A stretch of DNA of 64,000 nucleotides from Aphrophora alni (Eukaryota; Arthropoda; Insecta; Hemiptera; Aphrophoridae): assembly GCA_963513935.1 (NCBI GenBank), contig OY740774.1, positions 98,835,668 through 98,899,667 on the forward strand, written 5' to 3'. Both the position numbers and the translations under genes were made by a program. Below are positions 45,115 through 56,640 of the stretch, in pieces. How positions within the stretch are numbered: the first letter of the stretch is position 1; each line of letters begins with the position of its first letter. The notes under the pieces were generated by a model that was given only the letters and a program-made list of their open reading frames with translations, searched no databases and was not told where the DNA came from.

Positions 45115-45210
45115 GGAAATACCCTAAAAGAAAATAATTAAAAGAAACACCCAAGTATTTACCCGTTTTAAAATTATTCATCCTTTTTAGATAAGAGATG
45201 TAAGTATGGG

Positions 45211-45225
45211 TTAGGTTAGGTTAGG
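45211..45225 (+). repeat. Short (TTAGG)3 run, insect telomere-type unit
   Basis: Three exact TTAGG units follow GGG and precede GTGTATCC. Two similar phrases (ATCCTTTTTAGATA and ATCCTTTCTAGATA) lie on either side. TTAGG is the ancestral insect telomere repeat, but three units are common inside insect chromosomes and do not show a telomere. Confidence 0.8.
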
Positions 45226-45394
45226 GTGTATCCATCCTTTCTAGATAAAAGAAGTTATAAAAAGCACAAGAATTGCTTTTATAGGGATAAAAACGACAAT
45301 GATAACCATAAATAATGGTATTCTTAAACCATTGCATTAATTTTCGTTAGTAGGTAATTAATGTAAAAAATTTCTTAAGAAAAAAATATCTCTA

Positions 45395-45665
45395 GTAGGA
45401 AAAAAAAGGTAACATGGAAGTGTGAAAGGATTAAAAATATAGTTAAATAAAACAGAGTTTTGCAACTTTGATGTAAAATTTAGTTAAAACTCCGGAATGG
45501 AAGAAAATATGCAATTGTGGGCGTGGACAATTTCATTTTAAGAATAAAGTAAGACTTGTACATCCTGCTTCATTTTTAAAAGTTAAAATGTAGAACAGTG
45601 TTATTAAAAGTGTTAATAGAGATAAAAATGTGAGATAAAACATGTTTTAGTATTTGCTGCTGATA
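45395..45665 (-). repeat. Repeat family R4, short inverted copy
   Basis: The reverse complement follows the 44.3-44.5 kb copy: AACACTGTTCTACA, GAAGCAGGATG, CTTCCATTCCGGAGTTTTAACT and AAAGTTGCAAAA. It sits between the two long arms and is closer in length to the 41.9 kb copy. Confidence 0.7.
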
Positions 45666-46847
45666 CTAATAATACGTCTAAATTTGTTTGCTGCTGATAC
45701 GTCCGTCTAAATAATAAAACACATACATCTTGGATATTAGATATTACATACAGAATGTATTATGGGATGTTACTTTGATACTTTATGGTACGTAAAAAGA
45801 GAGAGATTTGTCAAATACTAATAAAAGTATGTCGAGTTTATTATGAAAGTATTACCTTTAAGGTGCTCTGAGGGGAAAAAAAATCAGATTTTGCCCTATT
45901 GGTAGTTCTCCTTTCGTCCTTTAAAAATTATAATGATAATGTCCATAGTGATTTTAACGTATATTAGTACACATTGTATAAAACAAAGTTTAACATGTCT
46001 CGCGTTTTGAAAAGTTGACCAGTATTTAATTGTTACTGTAGTTTAGGTATTAGTCAAAACTAAATTTTCAAAATTTAAATCCTGTAAATAAATTTTGATA
46101 TTATGAACTGATTTTGATGAAATTTAAATATTCGTTTTTTAGAAGACGTATACTATCTTGAATGGGTTAAACTTAAGACTAAATGTAAATGTTTAAAAGC
46201 TTAATAAGATTTGAATTATTTTACTGTTTTGTTATGAGGAAAAATTCAACTTTTAATGATTCAGATGGTAAAAAAGTGAATGTAAAAACACTAAATATTT
46301 AGACTAGTGAGCAATATCATGTACCAAGAAGTAATTACAAATAAATAAAATAGCTACTGTACACAAATAATGCCTTGTAGCTGACTCGCTGAATGTATTG
46401 TTATTTATATTAGAATCAAAGATGTGATTAATAATTTGCTGTACATAAATCCTGGAATACATAAGCCCCTTATATATCAAACTCACAACTGGTGGGCATC
46501 GGTAGCTGGCGTCGAATTTGTTGGAAGCGTAAACGATCCGAGTACTGTTTATACATTACTGTAGTTAGCTTAAAAAATATATATATATTTAATTCAACAA
46601 TACTATTTTAAGAACAAAATAACGCAATAATGTATAAAAAAATGGAGTTTTCTATAATGTTTATTTGTATATATTTGTTGTCGATTTCCTTGCTACATAT
46701 TCATGTATTATATTTAGTTTTCTTTACATTTTACCTATTCCAAAATAATTTATGATCATTGTTAATAAGACTACTAGAAATGGACAAATACTTGGATATT
46801 GCTTAATTTATTCCATTATACAAAATGTCGATTGTTGTATGTTTGTT
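45666..46847. other. Spacer between the R4 arms, no gene
   Basis: The spacer holds AT-rich sequence with a few short frames (such as 46304-46486) and no transposase or reverse transcriptase pattern. If the two R4 arms are one element, this spacer encodes nothing recognisable. Confidence 0.5.
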
Positions 46848-47970
46848 AGGTTACATTTCATGTTAGATTGTTAATACTACAATGCATAAGTTCAACTGAA
46901 AATTCGTGTAAAAACATTGGTTTAGTGGACAAGTAATTTTCTAAAACGTCAATAACAGATGTTAACTTTAATAAACGTTAATTTGAAATGTTTTATCAGA
47001 ATTAATCAATAATTTTCAAAAGTTTGGTTCTAGATTATGGGAACAAAATGCCCCAAAATAAAAACATATTTTATTATAATCAGACTTTATGTTATAATTC
47101 CATAAAAAACCTACAGCTTATCTCAAAATTGTGAAAATCGATTACCCATTATAGAGATAATGCGTGATAAAGGTACTGAAAAAATCGGCGTTAAAATCGT
47201 CTTAGGTGAATTAGAGTATTGGATTTCTTAAAGGATCACATTGGCTTGACATAATACGTCATTGTAAATAATAGTATTCTCAAGTAGAATAATAAAAGAA
47301 CATAACAAATTGAGAAGGAAAAAAAAGAGAAAAAAAAATACTTGAGGTAAGAGAAAAGATTACATAAGTTAAGAAAATTCCAGTTTTGCAACTTTTGATG
47401 CAAACTCTTAAAATCTTGTTAAAACTTCGGAATGAAAGAAAATATTGCGATTGTGGTCGTTGACAAATTATAAGAACTATTTCTAAGTATTCAATTTTAA
47501 GAATAATGTAAAACTTATTCATCTTGCTTCACAAGTTACAAAGTAGAACAGGGCGTTATTAAAGTCGTAAGTGTGAGATAAAACATTTTTGAACAGATGC
47601 AGCTAATGTCTGTCTTTAAATTAAAACATATAAAACTAGGAAATTAATTATTTTGTGCTGAATTTATCCTCGGATGTTACTTTGACAATTTCTGAAATAT
47701 AAATTGTTTAGATAGCTAAGACCTAGCAAAGTTTATTATGAACGTATACTTTTGAAATATACAGAATTTAGTTTTATGATAATGTGTGACGTAGAATGAT
47801 AGCTCAATTTAGTGGACCAATTTAATGCAATTTTGAATGTGAGTTTACTTTGAGTTATTTGTAGGATTTATTTTTCATTACAGTGTAAGTCCGAAATATA
47901 AATTTTAAATATTGTAAAACTGGGTTCTTTTAATATATTGATCAAAATCAACAATTAATGAAAAGCATCA
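46848..47970 (-). repeat. Repeat family R4, long copy; right arm of a large inverted repeat
   Basis: This is the reverse-complement partner of 44040-45050. Preserved blocks include TTGTTAATACTACAATGCAT, TTTGAAATGTTTTATCAGAA, TATGGGAACAAAATG, CTTGTTAAAACTTCGGAATG and CAACAATTAATGAAAA. The frame at 47280-47522 lies inside the repeat and is not a gene. Confidence 0.8.
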
Positions 47971-49841
47971 AATTTTGTTTTTGTTTATTTAGTCTATTTT
48001 AATAGATCTGTGACGTCAATTAGGTTAGCATTAAGAAAATAATAATATTTTTTTAAATTGTATTTATAACAAACAATAAAGGGAAGTTTCATATTTAAAG
48101 GTATTGCAATACTACGTAACAATACTACGGAACACCGCATATTATCAATTTAATAAAACAACAAAAAACTTCACGCAAAAGAATCTAATATTCAGACTCT
48201 TCCAAAAGTAGCAGATTACTACAAGGATGCTGCTTTTAGTAACGAATAAAGTTTGAACAGGAAATATTAAACCTAATATAAAAGTTTTATAAAAATAGAA
48301 AATATTTGGATGAACACGGATAAAGTTATAAAATGCTTTGAACTGACGGTTGATAAAAGGGTAGCGGACTTACATATTGAAGGGGCTAAAGACGTGTTCC
48401 AATACTTAGTCATATGGAATTAGCCGAACATATTTATAAACAATTAAATATATAGGATGGGGTGATTGTGGCTTTTACTAATTTATTAACTAATATGTCG
48501 CAACGTATTAGAAAATACGGCTTATTGCGAAGGACGCCGGTATTTTAGAATTTTTTTAAATCAGTCTAATATGTTTAAGGTAACACAACATGTTGCCAGA
48601 TCGATTTTGATGCTATTTAGAAAATGTACATTTAATTTCTAGTCTCATCTAGGCTTATTGTAGAGCCCTGAGATAGCAAAGACTAATAGAAAAATAATTA
48701 GGTAATAATCTTTCAAGTATTTCCTATCATTTTTACCGGCTTTTTTTACAAGGAAATCTGAATTAAAAGTATAAAATAGTGAAACTAAATTACAAAAGCA
48801 AGATATACAATCTTCGAAGACGGTGATCATATGTATAATATAAACCCCTAACTGGACTTAGGGCTGGCGTGGATTCATACTGATAGGTTGATACAACTTT
48901 AGAGTGGCACGCCATTGTTTTTGATCGATTATATTTACATGTTAGGTTTAGTTTAGCAATAGAACTGTTTCATGATGATAAACATTATCGAAATGTACAT
49001 CAAGATATTCAATGTAATTTACCAAAATAAAATTATATTGCATTATTGTGATTTTCAAATTTGTACCTGCAAATTTTTTATAGGGAATAAAATTATAAAC
49101 TAATATTACAAATGAACTTAAAAAAATAGATAACATATTTTAGTGTTCAAGTCGTTGTTAAATTATATTATGTTAATGTTTAGGCTACAATCGTCAGTTA
49201 AAACTTTAGAAAAAATCGTTTTATTTATCTTCATGAACGTTCGATAACTATTGTGACATTTTAATTTTACAGTAAACGCGATTTTTAAATTTGATATTAG
49301 TTTTCATTTCAGACTACTTTTTCCCTCAAACAAATAAAAATACTTCAGAAACTACTGAACCACATAAATAGATATGATAGACTATAGATAGTCTGTGGAT
49401 AGTCTTAAACGTTTGACTGAAAAATATTGTGAAATGAAATATTGTCAACCTTCAATATCACATCTTGCAGAATAAAATTGCAACTCTAACAGTAATTATA
49501 TATCGAAGACAGAGAAGGAAACCAATCTATTAACGCGCGTTTTACAAGTATCATTGTACATTTAAGATTTTTAAACTTTAATAATACTTGGTCTTGTAGA
49601 ATTATTATATTTTATTTTCTCCCATACACGTAGAAGAAAGTAAATTTTGAAATGGTAAGCAAAACAATTTCGTGTATTTCAGATATTTGTTTGAGATACA
49701 CCCTATGTCCAATACAGAAAAATATATATTTCTCCATCTACTACTGTTTATGAAACTCTCTCCAAACGAGCAAATTGATGTTTATCAATTATCCTTACAA
49801 GTTTCTTGCAGACTTCTACAGGGCAAGTGGAGTAATAAACA
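47971..49841. other. AT-rich DNA without a recognisable gene
   Basis: The frames at 48645-48830 and 48948-49136 have no domain. The segment 49690-49840 may be upstream sequence of the LINE relic that follows, but no motif supports that. Confidence 0.4.
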
Positions 49842-50640
49842 ATGATTGCATGTCCCAAAGATAGCCCTAAACGTAAAATTGTTAATATTCTGCCAAAAAC
49901 GAAACTAACAGCGTTCAAAATTTCATACCTATTTAGAGGGGCTAAATTGTTTAACCTTTTACCAAAAGAAATTCAGTTGTGTTGTACCGTATGTTCAGTT
50001 TTCAAAATCAGTAAAAGAATGGCTATTTCAGATAAATGATATTGAATTTTTTTTAAGGGAAGTCAGATGACCCCTATTTTCGCAATGTTAAACAGTAAAC
50101 ATAAAGGTACAATTTTATCAGAAACCATTAGGTGTATATTGAAATAATTTTCATAACCTTTTCAACTCATCTAGTTGAAAACATTTTAATACAAGGTTTT
50201 TAGTTTTAAACTAAAATTAATTTAATTTTTGTGAGGTTTTATAATAATTATAAATATTTTGAGATATCGCGTGTTAAAATATATGAATTAATATGCTTAA
50301 CACAATAAAAAATATATACTGAGATAACTATAACAGTTTTTGAGGAAAATGTTCAGAAGGATTTAGGTTTTTTTTCCCTTTTCTTTCATTTTTCTAACTC
50401 AAGAGGCAGAAAACAATAAATGATGGTAGATCCTAAACAAGTTTGTCCTAAGGATTACCGAAATTTTCCATGTTAAAATAAAAAACAATTGAAAAAACTT
50501 TATACAAATTAAAAATTGCTATGTTATGTAGAAGAATTATAATTTATTTTTTATTTTGTTTTGTAAAATTTACTGTAAATACAAAGTTGGTATATCTATG
50601 TATGTTTGACATGGAAAATAAACAATCTATATCTATATTA
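49842..50640 (+). mobile_element. Non-LTR retrotransposon (LINE) 3' end, truncated
   Basis: Two frames together carry the end of a reverse-transcriptase protein. F-R-G-A-K-L-F-N-L-L-P-K-E-I-Q lies at about 49930-49975. After a one-base shift comes K-S-V-K-E-W-L-F-Q-I-N at about 50008-50040. This R-G-x-K-L-(W/F)-N-x-L-P ... W-L order is the usual last part of Jockey/CR1/RTE-like polyproteins. A roughly 600-bp 3' UTR ends in GACATGGAAAATAAACAATC followed by TATATCTATAT, a short tandem of the kind that terminates such elements. The polymerase itself is missing, so this is a 5'-truncated dead copy. Confidence 0.75.
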
Positions 50641-52195
50641 CGAAAGAAGGTAATGCAGTGGTTTTCTAATTGTACACTGTAAAATGATATAAAACCTAAA
50701 TTAATGGGTTTGAAAGAACAATAATTCTATCGATGCAGCCCATAAGAAACAATACGGCAAACGATGGATATTTAGCCTTCAAGATAATCTGAGTGAAGTT
50801 TTAATTGGTTTTGTCAAAGAATAGTCTAACGGGTGTTTCTAGTAAGATCATGTTTATTACACATGAGATCGATTTTCGGACGCAGTGGATATAATTTGGC
50901 TTTTCGAACCGAAAATGCAACAAATGTTTGAATATGTAAAAAAGAAGATAAAATTTGTTTCTCATTTCCATACATATACCACACTATGTATGGAGGATAA
51001 ATATAATCGGCGCAAAAATAGTACATGAACTTTCTCACTCTTTTATCCTAAAAGCCAAATTAAAACCAACCATAACTATTGTACGTCAAAAAAGTCAGTA
51101 AAGAAAAAAGAAAAGGAATCATGGGCGCTTTATTTAAAAAGATATATACTGTATATATAGGGCCTAAACTTTCTTCGCAATTGAAGTAAACGCCTCATCA
51201 GCGTAAATCTTATACATTAAATTCGAGTTTTGAAGGCAGTCAAAGTCCATTTTTATTCTTTTGCCGATTCTTAAATCGATTTTTAGAAATAGCGTATTTT
51301 TAACAGCTCTAAGGCCGATTTTTAAAATTTTACGATTACTCACAAACCTACATTTTCGAAGAGATGTTGACCAATAAGTTACGTGTTGTTTGAGTCCTTC
51401 AGGGTTACACGTGAGCAGCTTTACGAATCGTTGAGAAAATCGTATTTTTTGGTTTGTTCTGGAAGCTATTCCTAAATTTATAGTTATTGAAAATGCAAAA
51501 ATATTCCTACATATGTCCAAAATATACCCAGGTATCCACGACAGACAGACATTATTGCATAAACCATTTAATACTCAGGGTTTCAAGAAATGGATATCAC
51601 AAAAAACTTAAAAACGATATTTTTGACTCACAACATAAATTTCTCTAAACTACTAATGGGAGAAAGTAATAACAATGTATGTGAAAAGCACGAAACAATT
51701 TGTTTCGATTTTTCATCGCATCAAAATTGCATATCCTAATTGTGATAAATTTCCTTTTCACTGCAGTTTCAAACTACAATATAATACTGACGGTTTAGTT
51801 CCAAACGTTGAAATTGAACCGTCGTTAAGTATGCAAATACCTCAGTTACACGATAGGATACGGGTGAATATAACCTTCAGTGCAACTGCCTGTCAAGAAT
51901 AACCTTTGTGCTAAAAGCTAATTATATTTGCTACAAAATTGATTATAATATGGGATTGAAATATCAATAATTGATGTTCAAATAAGGGTTGTTTTGTTAC
52001 ATAGACATTATCTTTGGATGATTGTATTAGAGACAACAGATTGTATTGATACGCTAAGTAATTAGCAGTCTAACAAAGGATTACTCCATTGTTAATACAT
52101 TAGCTGGAAGGAGGGGAGTATTGATTGTTTCTCTATCTACCCAGTATGCGAAGTATAAGGTAATCGCAAAGAAATTGGACCTTCGATTTTAGACA
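50641..52195. other. Unassigned DNA with a 118-codon minus-strand frame
   Basis: The minus-strand frame at 51164-51520 is the longest outside the satellite. It is basic and isoleucine/lysine-rich, containing F-S-Q-R-F-V-K-L-L-T and D-E-A-F-T-S-I-A-K. No domain, splice sites or second copy were recognised. Just downstream, GGTATCCACGACAGACAGAC is worded like the end of widespread arthropod repeats, so the frame may be part of an old transposon. A plus-strand frame at 51675-51902 is likewise unidentified. Confidence 0.3.
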
Positions 52196-52224
52196 CATCA
52201 TGGCCTCACGAAACCGAAGAAAAT

Positions 52225-54225
52225 ATTTTCAAAATGTCGTTCTTCAGGCGTCGTTGTTGTTGGTGTCGTTACTGTTATCGTCGTTGTCGACGGCGTCGTT
52301 GTCGTCGGCGTCGTTGTCAATGGCGTCTTTGTTGTAGATGTCGTTGTCTTTAGTGTCATTGTCATTATCGTAGGCGTCGTTACTGTTAGTGTCGTTGTCA
52401 TATCGTCGGCGTCGTTGTCAATGGCGTCTTTGTTGTAGACGTCGTTGTCTTTAATGTCGTTGTCATTGTCGTAGGCGTCGGTGGCATTGGCACCGTTGTT
52501 GTTGGTATTGTTTTTGCTGATGTTGTTGTCGTTGTCGTCACTATTGTTGGTTTAGTTGTTATTAGCGTAGTTGTCGTTGTTGTTAGCGTCGTGGTTCATG
52601 GCGTCGTCATCTTTAGTGTCGTTGTTGTTGACTTTATCGACGTTGTCGTTGTCGTTGGCGTCGTTTACATTGACGTAGTTATCATTGGTGTCGTTGTCAT
52701 TGGAGTCGGTACTGTTTGTTTTGTTGACTTTGGCGTCGTTGTAGTTGTTGTCATAGTCGTTGGCATCGTTGAAGTTGGTTTATTTGTTATTGGCGTCGTT
52801 GTTGTTGGCATAGTTGTCGTTGGAGTCGTTGTAGTGGTCGTCTGTGTTGTTGACGTCGTAGTTTTGGCGTCCAAGTCGTTGTCGATTGCGTCGTTGATGT
52901 TGGCGTCGTAGTCATTGTCGACATTGTCGTTATCGTCGTTGTCGATGGCGTCGTTGTTGTTGGCATAGTTGTCGTTAGCGTCATTGTAGCCTAATGGTCG
53001 TCTGTGTCGTTGACGTCGTAGTCATTGCCGATGTTGTCGTTATCGTCGTTGTCGATGGCGTCGTTGTTGTTGGCATAGTTGTCGTTGGCGTCATTGTAGT
53101 GGTCTACTGTGTCGTTGACGTCGTAGTTGTTGGCGTCCAAGTCGTTGTTGATTGCGCCGTTGTTATTGGCGTCGTTGTTGTTGGCATAGTTGTCGTTGGC
53201 GTCATTGTAGTGGTCGTCTGTGTCGTTGACGTCGTAGTTGTTGGCGTCCAAGTCGTTGTTGATTGCGCCGTTGTCGTTGGCGTCGTTGTGGATGGCGTCG
53301 TTGTTGTTGGCGTCGTAGTCATTGTCGACATTCTCGTTATCGTCGTTTTCGATGGCGTCGTTGTTGTTGGCGTCCAAGTCGTTGTTGATTGCGCCGTTGT
53401 CGTTGGCGTCGTTGTGGATGGCGTCGTTGATGTTGGCGTCGTAGTCATTGTCGACATTGTCGTTATCGTCGTTGTCGATGGCGTCGTTGTTGTTGGCATA
53501 GTTGTCGTTAGCGTCATTGTAGCCTAATGGTCGTCTGTGTCGTTGACGTCGTAGTCATTGCCGATGTTGTCGTTATCGTCGTTGTCGATGGCGTCGTTGT
53601 TGTTGGCATAGTTGTCGTTGGCGTCATTGTAGTGGTCTACTGTGTCGTTGACGTCGTAGTTGTTGGCGTCCAAGTCGTTGTTGATTGCGCCGTTGTTATT
53701 GGCGTCGTTGTTGTTGGCATAGTTGTCGTTGGCGTCAATGAAGTGGTCGTCTGTGTCGTTGACGTCGTAGTTGTTGGCGTCCAAGTCGTTGTTGATTGCG
53801 CCGTTGTCGTTGGCGTCGTTGTGGATGGCGTCGTTGTTGTTGGCGTCGTAGTCATTGTCGACATTCTCGTTATCGTCGTTTTCGATGGCGTCGTTGTTGT
53901 TGGCATAGTTGTCGTTGGCGTCAATGAAGTGGTCGTCTGTGTCGTTGACGTCGTAGTTGTTGGCGTCCAAGTCGTTGTTGATTGCGGCGTTGTCGTTGGC
54001 GTCGTTGTGGATGGCGTCGTTGTTGTTGGCGTGTAGTCATTGTCGACATTCTCGTTATCGTCGTTTTCGATGGCGTCGTTGTTGTTGGCGTCGTTATCGT
54101 TGGCGTCATTGTAGTGGTCGTCTGTGTCGTTGACGTCGTAGTTGTTGGCGTCCAAGTCGTTGTCGATGGAGTCTTTGGTGTGGCGCCGTTGTCGTTAAGT
54201 TGGTGTCTTCTGTCGTTTGTACGTA
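52225..54225. repeat. Degenerate GTC/GTT trinucleotide satellite with higher-order structure
   Basis: Some 2 kb of (GTC/GTT/GGC)-type triplets is built of short blocks such as GTCGTTGTTGTTGGC, GACGTCGTAGT and GTCCAAGTCGTTG. At larger scale, a block beginning CCTAATGGTCGTCTGTG at 52990 recurs at 53523, a 533-bp period with near-identical content. GC content is about 50% against about 30% around it. Because the unit is mostly a triplet without stops, frames stay open on both strands: plus frames of 177 and 169 codons rich in V, and minus frames of 172 and 148 codons rich in T, or in N and D. None has a promoter, signal peptide, splice site or non-repeat domain, so the open frames are by-products. 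Confidence 0.9.
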
Positions 54226-55059
54226 GGCACAATAGCAGCCGCAAAATAAAGATAGGAACTTGATATTTGGTTCCATTAAATATGTTACCCATATAGAATA
54301 CTAAAGTAATTCAGAAAAATCAAATTAAACGTCAATATGGCTTTCATTTTAAAGAGCTTTTTGTTCATATTTTGAGTTTTATTAAAATTATAACACACTT
54401 AATTAGATATAAATTTACAGTTTTGAAGTACCAACCTCACTTTTCTACAACAACAAATCGCGAAGTTATTTTCAAAAATGTAATTTCAAACTATGATCTC
54501 AAACAAACATTTTAAATCCCCTCAATTTAACGTGATATATTTTCGGCACAATAAATACAACACTGATTTCCAAATTATTTCTCATATCCAGGGTGTTTTA
54601 GTTCCCACATATCCAAGTGAAATTGAATGGATAAAGTTATGTTGTTGGAATGTGGGATTAGGGAGATGTCAACTAACAATTCAGTTCTTGGTATATACAC
54701 ATTCTACATGGCTAACACATGAGATTTCAATTACGTACTTAAAACAATGTATACATTTCAATTCACCGTCTAAATCATAAATATAATGTGTTTACTGTAC
54801 ATAAATACAAACTTTTATATTTTGAGTTTTTGATAACCTCAAACCAATATGAAATTGTAACTCAGAGCTTTCAAAACACTAAATTATTACTTTAATTAAA
54901 TAAAAAATAACTTATTTTAAATTGCACATATTGATAACTCTACCTTCAAATAAACTGATTTTCACCGAAATCTAATGCAACGCCCCAAAAAAACCAAAAA
55001 AGAGTGAACAGATATCACAAAAAACTTCCGAATATCCCACCGAAAATAATTAATCATCC
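54226..55059. other. AT-rich DNA with an unidentified 95-codon frame
   Basis: The plus-strand frame at 54493-54780 includes C-C-W-N-V-G-L-G-R-C-Q but no known domain. It contains CAGGGTGTTTTAGTTCCC, resembling a mariner-type MITE terminus, so it may be part of a transposon. Confidence 0.35.
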
Positions 55060-55215
55060 CCTTCTTGGATTACCATCAGGGGCTCACTATAGTCAGTACG
55101 GGTTTTGCAACCCCCCAGCGACTTCAGCCGGATCTACCCCCTTTTCCGCGTAATCTTGTGTTTGGATCCCTCTCTTTCATTTTACCTATTAGGTCTCTCT
55201 TGACCAACTCTCTGC
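55060..55215 (-). repeat. Dispersed repeat with coding-like core (partner 6765-6970)
   Basis: On the minus strand the codons read R-E-L-V-K-R-D-L-I-G-K-M-K-E-R-D, parallel to the E-L-I-K-K-D-L-M-G-K-M-K of the 6.8 kb copy. A GGTAGATCCGGC block and AGTGAGCCCCTGATGG follow. A stop lies 18 codons after the M-K pair. Parent element unknown. Confidence 0.5.
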
Positions 55216-56018
55216 GATAATTAAAGTTACAAGTGAAAATAACACTGAAGGTCACTTAGGCTACATAGACATGCTGCATTCTGTATTAAGCAAGATTCGT
55301 ATTTGCACGTGTTTATAATTTTCATAATCTCATGCTGGTATCAAAATTGTGTGATATCTATGAAAGTGAAACACAATATTTCCATTTTCCGCATACGCCA
55401 CAATTCATTTAAAGTCAGACTCGAAACTGCTACACTGTGATATTTAGAGTTGCAAATGAAAATAATTTATCATTCGTCAAAATTTCAGTCGTGTTTTAGA
55501 AAACCAGAGTAAAGATTGCAAGAGATGTGCATGTGTGTAGAAGGATGAATAGCCAATGAGGCATTGATTAATGTGAAGGTGGGATTCTGCGTTATCAAAG
55601 TGGTTAGTTTGGCGTTGGTATATTTACACGAATATTTCACAGTAATCCATGCTCACTCGTTACTGTTAATCTAGTGAGGTTGGAATATATCTTTCCAATA
55701 ACGTACAGTACATCAAAAATATATTTTAATAAGAAAAAATTTAAAGTATAAAAAAAAAACTCTGACAAGTTGCTTCAAAATATTTCCTTTTAAGAAATCT
55801 ATGTCTTCTTAAAGAGTCGCGTTTTTAGGGATGGGGTAAAATGGTAAAATGACAATTTTTATTATAAAACCCTTACATTTAGGCTTCGATGACATTGAAA
55901 TTGACCCATTTAAGGGATGTAAAGTGACATTCATGTCGATTTTTACGCATTTTAATTATTAATGCACCTCGAAAACCAAACCACTAAAATATATATTTAA
56001 ACAACTTAGTGGCTTTAG
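55216..56018. other. No gene recognised
   Basis: Ordinary AT-rich DNA, with no domain-bearing frame or bounded repeat. Confidence 0.5.
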
Positions 56019-56024
56019 TTTTAA

Positions 56025-56634
56025 CCCTTAACTACTATATGCTCAAATACTATACAACGTCTGTCAGACGTCATTTTTTGATTTTTTTTTTTAAGTTTAA
56101 GTTTTTTGTAAAAAAGTTTTATGAAGATAAGTTTTATAGTGAATATGAACGCTTTTAGCTTTGGTCTTGTTCATTATGAACAAAAAAATATATATATATA
56201 TATATTTATCTTTTTTTTTTGCTGCTTTTGATCATCAGAAATAGGGAAAGTAAGTACTAATACATTTAAATTATGAACAAAAATTATTTTACTTAGATAA
56301 ATTAAACAGTAAACTAATATAATTATTAAAATTTAGTTATAAGAGGGTTTCTAGTCTGGCATGGATATCGGGTCTGGCGCTTACTATACCACGTCAACCA
56401 GACGTCACCATTACAAGTGCAAAATAACCTAACTACTAAACCACGTCTGTCAGACGGAAATTCACTATAACGAACAAACAAAGATGAGTAGAGTGGACCG
56501 ATTTTCTCTGGTCAAAGACCTTGACTCAACTTAGAGGTAAACGGCCGGACCGGTTCCTAGGGGATGGGGGAGGGGGAGAGAGTTGAAAGTAAAAATTGGC
56601 ACCGTCTGTGAGACGTCAGTATAGTAGTTAAGGG
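56025..56634. mobile_element. piggyBac-type (TTAA-like) non-autonomous element with repeated 15-bp near-palindromes
   Basis: The ends are inverted repeats: CCCTTAACTACTATA at 56025-56039 and its exact reverse complement at 56620-56634. Both are flanked by TTTTAA (56019-56024 and 56635-56640). CCC ends next to TTAA are typical of piggyBac-like elements, although here the duplicated flank is TTTTAA. Four copies of a 15-bp near-palindrome, ACGTCTGTCAGACGT, lie at 56057-56071, 56391-56405, 56443-56457 and 56602-56616. The one at 56443 is preceded by CCTAACTACTAAACC, an internal copy of the terminus. No transposase is encoded in the 610 bp. Confidence 0.7.
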
Positions 56635-56640
56635 TTTTAA

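Noticed and set aside
45211..45225. Telomere or subtelomere marked by TTAGG
   Set aside because: Only three units, inside a repeat cluster. Short interstitial TTAGG runs are common in insect genomes.
51164..51520. 118-codon minus-strand frame as a gene
   Set aside because: Lys/Ile-rich composition without a motif or splice support, and a nearby repeat-like end. It could be an old transposon, but evidence is lacking either way.
52198..54292. Long frames in the trinucleotide satellite as mucin-like or Asn/Asp-rich genes
   Set aside because: Several frames on both strands are open at once, the 533-bp higher-order unit shifts the frame, and no signal peptide, promoter or unique domain is present.
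54493..54780. 95-codon plus-strand frame as a gene
   Set aside because: No recognised domain, and it contains a transposon-like terminus phrase. Left as unassigned DNA.
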